This document shows positions 5,140 to 8,576 of a stretch of 8,576 nucleotides of DNA, piece after piece; position 1 is the stretch's first letter, and every line of letters starts with the position of its first letter. The notes under the pieces were generated by a model. It did no database searches, was not told the DNA's origin, and saw only the letters and a list, made by a program, of their open reading frames with translations. Both the position numbers and the translations under genes were made by a program. The stretch comes from Paenibacillaceae bacterium (GTDB taxonomy: Bacteria > Bacillota > Bacilli > Paenibacillales > NBRC-103111). The stretch is taken from assembly GCA_020697475.1 (NCBI GenBank), contig JAJFMO010000318.1, positions 1 to 8,576 on the forward strand. The letters run 5' to 3'.

Positions 5140-6533
5140 ATGACGCAACAAACGACGAACAGACCGAACATTCTGATTTTTATGACCGGCACTGCTGCCC
5201 GTCGCGGGCGACGTTCTTCAGCGGTCTGTACCCGACCGAGCACGGCGTCTGGAACAACGTTGAAGTGGGCAACGCCCTCTCACGCGGTTTGTTCGATGAT
5301 GTTCGGCTGTGGAGCGAGGACCTGAGTGACAGCGGGTATGAAATGTACTTTTCCGGTAAATGGCATGTCAGTGCCGTCGAATCCCCGACCGACCGTGGCT
5401 GGGAGATGACCCCGAACCCTCGAGCTCAAGCAAGGGACAATCGGTCGAAGCCGGCCGCCAACAAGCCGAATACGCGGGAGTGGGGATTGTACACGAAGCT
5501 GAACGAATCGCCGCAACCGCACCCGGCTGAACGCGAAGAAGCGCAAATCATCCGGCCGGGCTATCCGACGTACACGCACTACGGTACGAAGGACAACCCG
5601 TTCAACGATCGCAACGTGATAGACGATGCGATCTCGCGCATCGCCGCCCGCGCCAAAGAGCTCAGCGGAGGGTCAAGTCAGCCGTGGTGCCAATACATCG
5701 GGCCGCTCGGACCTCACGATCCGTATTTCGTTCCTCAGCAGTACTTGGATATGTACAACATTGAAGATATTGAGCTGCCCGCGAGCTTTCACGATCCGAT
5801 GCTGGACAAACCCGCTTTATACCGCCGAACGAGGGATCGTTTCGCCCAGCTGACAGAACAAGAGCACCGTGAGGCATTGCGCCATTATCTCGCGTTCTGC
5901 ACGTACGAGGACGCTTTGTTCGGCGACGTGCTGAAAGCTCTGGACGAGTCGGGGGAGCGGGACAACACGGTCGTCATCTATCTCTCCGACCATGGCGATT
6001 ACGCCGGCGAGCACGGGTTATGGTGCAAAGGGCTGCCGAACTTCCGCTCCGCTTACCACATACCGGCGTTGATCCGTTGGCCTCAAGAGTTGCACAACCC
6101 CGGCCGCATTGTGGATGCGTTCGTCTCGCTCGCCGACTTCGCGCCGACGTTCCTCGAGCTCGCCGAGGTGGCGTACGATCGCAAGATGACCGGCCGCAGT
6201 CTGCTGCCTTTCCTGCGTGACGAACCGGCGGCTGATTGGCGGCAAGAAATGTTTACTCAGAGCAACGGCAACGAACTGTACGGAATCCAACGTTCGGTGA
6301 TGACCGATCGTTACAAGTACGTGTTCAACGGGTTCGATTACGACGAACTGTACGACTTACAGGCCGATCCCGACGAGTTGTTCAATTTGGCGCAGAAGCC
6401 GGAATACGAGGGAATTGTACGTGAGCTGTGCGGGAAGTTGTGGAAGTTCGCTCACGCCCACGACGACGTCTGCATTAATCCATATATTATGGTGGCGCTG
6501 GCACCTCACGGTCCGGGCGTTGCTTTCCGCTGA
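5140..6533 (+). pseudogene. sulfatase (alkaline-phosphatase superfamily), internally deleted and frameshifted
   Basis: Relic of a type I sulfatase, which hydrolyses sulfate esters with a formylglycine made from Cys or Ser in C/S-x-P-x-R. The true start is ATG 5140, 8 nt after AGGAGG (5126-5131). It reads MTQQTTNRPNILIFMT, the normal sulfatase N-terminus, where MTDQQR should follow. Instead the frame changes at about 5184-5190 and jumps directly to HCCPSRATFFSGLYPTEHGV, with the formylglycine Cys codon at 5193 and Arg at 5205. About 35-40 residues, including the DQQR metal-binding stretch, are gone and the two parts are in different frames. Downstream everything is open and family-like: PLGPHDPY, VIYLSDHGDYAGEHG with metal-type Asp/His at 5988-5993, and DELYDLQADPDELFNLA near the end. 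A TTG at 5118 would open the downstream frame but gives a meaningless N-terminus. A sequencing error alone would not explain the missing residues. Confidence 0.8.
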
Positions 6534-6553
6534 CTTGTCGGGGGACAGGAATT

Positions 6554-6595
6554 GGCAAATCGATCGGGTCATCGGATCGGGTAGATTTGCCTTTT
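6554..6595 (+). terminator. terminator after the sulfatase, overlapping the csp promoter
   Basis: GGCAAATC (6554-6561) pairs with GATTTGCC (6584-6591), followed by TTTTCCC. The loop contains an inner CGATC/GATCG pair. It starts 21 bp after the sulfatase stop. Its right arm contains most of the csp -35 hexamer. Confidence 0.7.
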
Positions 6596-6615
6596 CCCTC
6601 CGCTTATGCTATGAT
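6587..6615 (+). promoter_or_regulatory. csp promoter (sigma-A type)
   Basis: TTGCCT (6587-6592), a 17 nt spacer, and TATGAT (6610-6615) make a good vegetative promoter. The predicted start near 6622 gives a 5' untranslated leader of about 130 nt, long as is typical for cold-shock genes. Confidence 0.7.
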
Positions 6616-6641
6616 CACACTACTGGGAAAAATGAATACGC

Positions 6642-6709
6642 AATTCACGTGTTGAAAAGTGTGGCATTTTTTTACGAATGATACTTTTTTCAATGTGTGA
6701 ATTTTTTTA
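6642..6709 (+). promoter_or_regulatory. structured csp leader: long AU-rich hairpin with U-run
   Basis: Bases 6642-6658 (AATTCACGTGTTGAAAA) pair without a break with 6687-6703, giving 17 pairs with three consecutive G-U wobbles in the middle. The 28-base loop can pair further (CAT 6665-6667 with ATG 6678-6680). The stem runs straight into a T7 tract (6702-6708). The layout resembles both a cold-shock leader and a weak intrinsic terminator, so temperature-dependent read-through or translation control is possible (inference). Confidence 0.55.
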
Positions 6710-6750
6710 TGAAAAAGGAACATGTTAATTTGACCCAGGAGGTAAACCCA

Positions 6751-6954
6751 ATGCAAACAGGAACAGTAAAATGGTTCAATGCTGACAAAGGCTTCGGATT
6801 CATCGAAGTGGAAGGCGGCAAAGACGTATTTGTTCATTTCAGCGCGATCACCGGCGAAGGCTTTAAGACGCTGGACGAAGGTCAACGCGTCGAGTTCGAC
6901 GTCGTGCAAGGCAATCGCGGCCCGCAGGCTGAGAACGTCGTTAAGGTGTATTAA
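6751..6954 (+). CDS. csp: cold-shock protein, CspA family
   Basis: A 67-residue single cold-shock domain: an OB-fold that binds single-stranded RNA/DNA and acts as an RNA chaperone in the cytosol. It shows TGTVKWFNADKGFGFI with RNP1 KGFGFI (13-18) and RNP2 VFVHF (26-30). It continues with SAITGEGFKTLDEGQRVEFD and ends GPQAENVVKV, all standard and full length. The ATG at 6751 follows a perfect AGGAGG (6737-6742) by 8 nt. The frame is open upstream to an ATG at 6697, but that would add 18 residues that fall inside the structured leader, so it is not used. The gene has its own promoter, a long leader and a strong terminator, so it is monocistronic. Paralogues within a genome are too similar to assign cspA/B/C/D letters. 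Confidence 0.97.
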   Translation: MQTGTVKWFNADKGFGFIEVEGGKDVFVHFSAITGEGFKTLDEGQRVEFDVVQGNRGPQAENVVKVY

Positions 6955-6968
6955 TCCACCTGTACGAG

Positions 6969-7003
6969 AACCCGCTCTTAACTCACGTTGAGAGCGGGTT
7001 TTT
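6969..7003 (+). terminator. strong intrinsic terminator of csp
   Basis: CCCGCTCTTAAC (6971-6982) pairs with GTTGAGAGCGGG (6987-6998) around a TCAC loop, with one wobble. The stem is extended by AA/TT and followed by a T-run. It starts 15 bp after the csp stop. Confidence 0.92.
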
Positions 7004-7034
7004 GTTTTGTTGCGAACCCCCAGCTAACGGAGTG

Positions 7035-7043
7035 TGTTATGAT
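7035..7043 (+). promoter_or_regulatory. extended -10 promoter
   Basis: TG-T-TATGAT fits the extended -10 class; there is no good -35 at 17 nt. Initiation near 7050 would leave no leader for an ATG at 7054 but suits the start at 7075. Confidence 0.45.
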
Positions 7044-7074
7044 ATAACCATTCATGGGGAGGGAAGTGGGCGGG

Positions 7075-7476
7075 ATGACCAGGCTGATCGACTTTTTGGC
7101 GCAAATCGTCAACGGGATTCATGATTTGATCGTAGCTATGGCGAAAAGTCGGGGGCTGACGCTGACCGACAAGGACCTGCACTTCTGGATCGTCGGCGGG
7201 ATCGGCATCGTCCTCTATGCGGTGACGAACGTCGTATTCAAGCGGCTCGCCCGTCTGAGTATCGAAATAATCTCGTTCATTTATACGTTCACCGTGCTTG
7301 TCGTCATCGTGTTCGCCCTGGAGATCGAGCAGAAGATCACACACCGCGGCGACATGGAGTTTCAGGACATCGTCTTCGGACTATGGGGCTTTATTCTGAT
7401 GTTTGCCTTGTATTTGGCGATCGTGTTGATCGTTATGGCGGTAGGAAAGTTGATCAAGAAGCGAAAAAAACGCTGA
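7075..7476 (+). CDS. small three-helix membrane protein of unknown function
   Basis: A 133-residue protein I cannot name. An amphipathic N-terminus (MTRLIDFLAQIVNGIHDLIV) is followed by three predicted membrane helices: about 36-55 (FWIVGGIGIVLYAVTNVVF), 62-84 and 98-125. A short loop between helices 2 and 3 has EIEQKITHRGDMEFQD, and the end is strongly basic (KKRKKR). By the positive-inside rule the C-terminus is likely cytoplasmic. The ATG at 7075 lies 11 nt after GGGGAGGG (7056-7063). An in-frame ATG at 7054 overlaps that site and has none of its own. It stands alone between the csp terminator and its own weak terminator. Composition and codon use resemble the neighbours, so there is no sign of recent transfer. 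Confidence 0.8.
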   Translation: MTRLIDFLAQIVNGIHDLIVAMAKSRGLTLTDKDLHFWIVGGIGIVLYAVTNVVFKRLARLSIEIISFIYTFTVLVVIVFALEIEQKITHRGDMEFQDIVFGLWGFILMFALYLAIVLIVMAVGKLIKKRKKR

Positions 7477-7481
7477 CCACC

Positions 7482-7503
7482 GTTCCCGACAGGGGACTTT
7501 TTT
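7482..7503 (+). terminator. short intrinsic terminator
   Basis: GTTCCC pairs with GGGGAC (one wobble) around a GACA loop, followed by TTTTTT. It lies 5 bp after the membrane-protein stop, and its T-run merges into the next promoter. Confidence 0.6.
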
Positions 7504-7511
7504 GTTATAAT
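7503..7511 (+). promoter_or_regulatory. consensus extended -10 promoter for the RpiR-type regulator
   Basis: TG-T-TATAAT (7503-7511) is a perfect extended -10 element. No -35 match is needed for this class. The predicted start near 7518 lies directly before two operator-like sites. Confidence 0.7.
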
Positions 7512-7519
7512 GGGATGAA

Positions 7520-7560
7520 GAAAATAATTCTTTATTAAACACAAAAGAAGAATTTATTTC
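7520..7560 (+). promoter_or_regulatory. twin operator-like sites before the RpiR-type gene
   Basis: GAAAATAATTC (7520-7530) and GAATTTATTTC (7550-7560) are inverted copies of each other at 9 of 11 positions. Each fits GAA-N5-TTC. Their centres are 30 bp apart, close to three helical turns, just downstream of the -10. MurR/RpiR proteins are dimeric and often regulate themselves, so these are candidate autoregulatory operators. In RNA, AATTCTT (7526-7532) could also pair with AAGAATT (7548-7554). Confidence 0.5.
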
Positions 7561-7581
7561 GCGATAGAAAGGGGTAAGACG

Positions 7582-8451
7582 TTGATCAGTTTCGAGGAGC
7601 TCGTTCTGTCCAGGCTTGACAGGTTGTCGCCGGGACAAAGGCGTGTTGCGGAACACATGCTGCGTCAGTTGGACAAAACGAGCTACGATACAATCGCAAT
7701 CATCAGCAAAGAAGTCGGCGTCAGCGAAACGACGGTGATTCGGCTTGCTTATGCGCTGGGGTTCAACAGCTTTTCCGAGATGCAACGGGTGGTGCGCAGC
7801 CAAATTCTCGACGGCGGCAATGGCAGCACCAGCACCAGCAACGGCGTTGGGGGCGGGCAATCGGAATCATCGGCGCCGACCGATGTACATCCGTTCACGG
7901 CGATGATCGAGAACGATATCCGCATCTTGCAGCAACTGAGCAGGCAGCTGAACGTCGAGCAGGTGCAGGACGTAGTCGGGAGGCTTATTCAAGCTGACAG
8001 CGTTTATGTCGCCGGCGGGCGCACTTCCTATTCGGCGGCGGTATGGTTCTCGATGGCGCTTGGATTTTTGCGGGAAAATGTAACGCTCGTGCCGACAGGC
8101 GGCGATGTATTTAACCAATTGCTTGGAGTAACCGGTCGATCGGCGGTCGTCGCCATCTCGTTCCCCCGCTACGCCAAAGAAACGCACAAATTCGCCGCGA
8201 CGGCGAAGGAATTGGGGGCGTCGATCATCGCCATCACCGACCATCGCCTCTCGCCGATCGGCAGTATAGCAGATGCGGCGCTGTTCGTCGGCCCCAACCG
8301 CGACCAGATCGGCATCAACTCGGTGTCGGCAGTCATCAGTCTACTGAATTTGGTTGTCACCGGAGTTCGCATAAGTGACCACACCCGCGCCACTACCCGG
8401 CTGCAAAAGCTGGAAAACTTGTATTCCCAGTACGGAAACCTGATAGAGTGA
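7582..8451 (+). CDS. MurR/RpiR family transcriptional regulator (HTH_6 + SIS)
   Basis: A 289-residue regulator. Residues 1-77 form the RpiR-type N-terminal helix-turn-helix domain (SPGQRRVAEHML, then IAIISKEVGVSETTVIRLAY as the DNA-binding unit at 38-57). A low-complexity Gly/Ser/Thr linker follows (78-98). Residues 130-260 form the SIS domain, which binds phosphosugars: VYVAGGRTSYSAA (141-153), AISFPRYAKET (191-201) and ASIIAITDHRLSPI (213-226). Such proteins sense a sugar phosphate and control amino-sugar or sugar catabolic operons. Which sugar cannot be told from this sequence. Translation starts at TTG 7582, 7 nt after AAAGGGG, with no better ATG nearby. It is followed after 20 bp by a lipoprotein gene, consistent with a regulator heading a transport operon. 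Confidence 0.92.
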   Translation: MISFEELVLSRLDRLSPGQRRVAEHMLRQLDKTSYDTIAIISKEVGVSETTVIRLAYALGFNSFSEMQRVVRSQILDGGNGSTSTSNGVGGGQSESSAPTDVHPFTAMIENDIRILQQLSRQLNVEQVQDVVGRLIQADSVYVAGGRTSYSAAVWFSMALGFLRENVTLVPTGGDVFNQLLGVTGRSAVVAISFPRYAKETHKFAATAKELGASIIAITDHRLSPIGSIADAALFVGPNRDQIGINSVSAVISLLNLVVTGVRISDHTRATTRLQKLENLYSQYGNLIE

Positions 8452-8471
8452 TTTTCGAGGAGGAGCCCAAT

Positions 8472-8576
8472 ATGATAAAGAAAATCGCGAATACAATCGC
8501 GTGTTCGATGCTGGCGGCCGTTGTGGCGGCCGGCTGTGGCGGGGGAGCAGGTCAATCCGGACAATCCGGACAATCC
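8472..8576 (+). CDS. lipoprotein, N-terminal part; probable ABC solute-binding protein
   Basis: The first 35 residues of a gene that runs off the right edge. MIKKIANTIA plus a hydrophobic stretch SMLAAVVAAGC forms a lipoprotein signal peptide, with Cys22 as the lipidation site after VAAG. Next comes a GGGAGQSG linker with the 9 bp unit CAATCCGGA repeated in tandem (about 8553-8576), typical of the flexible tether after the lipid anchor. The ATG is 8 nt after AGGAGG (8458-8463). Position directly after an RpiR regulator suggests a substrate-binding lipoprotein of a sugar ABC transporter, but the visible part cannot prove this. Confidence 0.8.
   Translation, partial: MIKKIANTIACSMLAAVVAAGCGGGAGQSGQSGQS

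Noticed and set aside
5118..6533. Intact sulfatase starting at TTG 5118
   Set aside because: The N-terminus from that start matches nothing, TTG has no ribosome site, and the real start with AGGAGG is ATG 5140 in another frame.
6697..6750. N-terminal extension of the cold-shock protein from ATG 6697
   Set aside because: No ribosome site there, it falls in the structured leader, and the standard start at 6751 has a perfect AGGAGG.

Overview
The window looks like chromosomal DNA of a spore-forming Firmicute of the Paenibacillaceae type (Paenibacillus/Cohnella-like). This is inferred from GC-rich coding with strong AGGAGG ribosome sites, a deoC next to a YqeW-type Na/Pi cotransporter, folC, a CspA-family protein, a TTG-started MurR/RpiR regulator before a lipoprotein, and one candidate sporulation promoter. 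No RNA gene, CRISPR array, phage or transposase gene was seen.

Layout. 1-146: tail of an unrecognised gene, abutting deoC (147-899, +), which ends in a glycine-rich tail with a terminal Tyr. 900-1247: convergent gap holding repeat array 1. 1248-2204 (-): YqeW-like phosphate/sodium cotransporter. 2428-3789 (+): folC, followed by a remnant of a GNAT acetyltransferase (3791-3952). 3953-4546: gene-free convergent gap with repeat arrays 2 and 3 and a terminator. 4547-4861 (-): small unrecognised protein with a candidate sigma-K promoter. 4928-5139: candidate promoter with an overlapping palindrome, then an intrinsic terminator, all ahead of a broken sulfatase gene (5140-6533, +). 6534-6750: terminator, csp promoter and structured csp leader. 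6751-6954: cold-shock protein. 7075-7476: small three-helix membrane protein. 7582-8451: MurR/RpiR regulator with twin operator-like sites upstream. 8472-end: start of a lipoprotein, probably the first gene of a sugar-uptake operon.

The most unusual content is a set of three intergenic arrays (1049-1231, 3968-4150, 4211-4392). Each has four 22-23 bp units in the order forward, forward, reverse, reverse. The same-strand units repeat at exactly 50 bp and each array spans 182-183 bp. Two arrays share one unit sequence (TAACG...CGYTATT). The third uses a different but related unit (TAACGGCCAT...AGCTTA) on the same scaffold. All three lie between convergent genes. I do not recognise this as a named repeat family; a genome-wide search would be needed to settle that.

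Functionally, deoC (deoxyribose-phosphate catabolism), folC (folate polyglutamation), the transporter and csp are ordinary housekeeping genes. The sulfatase and GNAT remnants show local gene decay. The right end is the start of a regulator plus transporter-type module.
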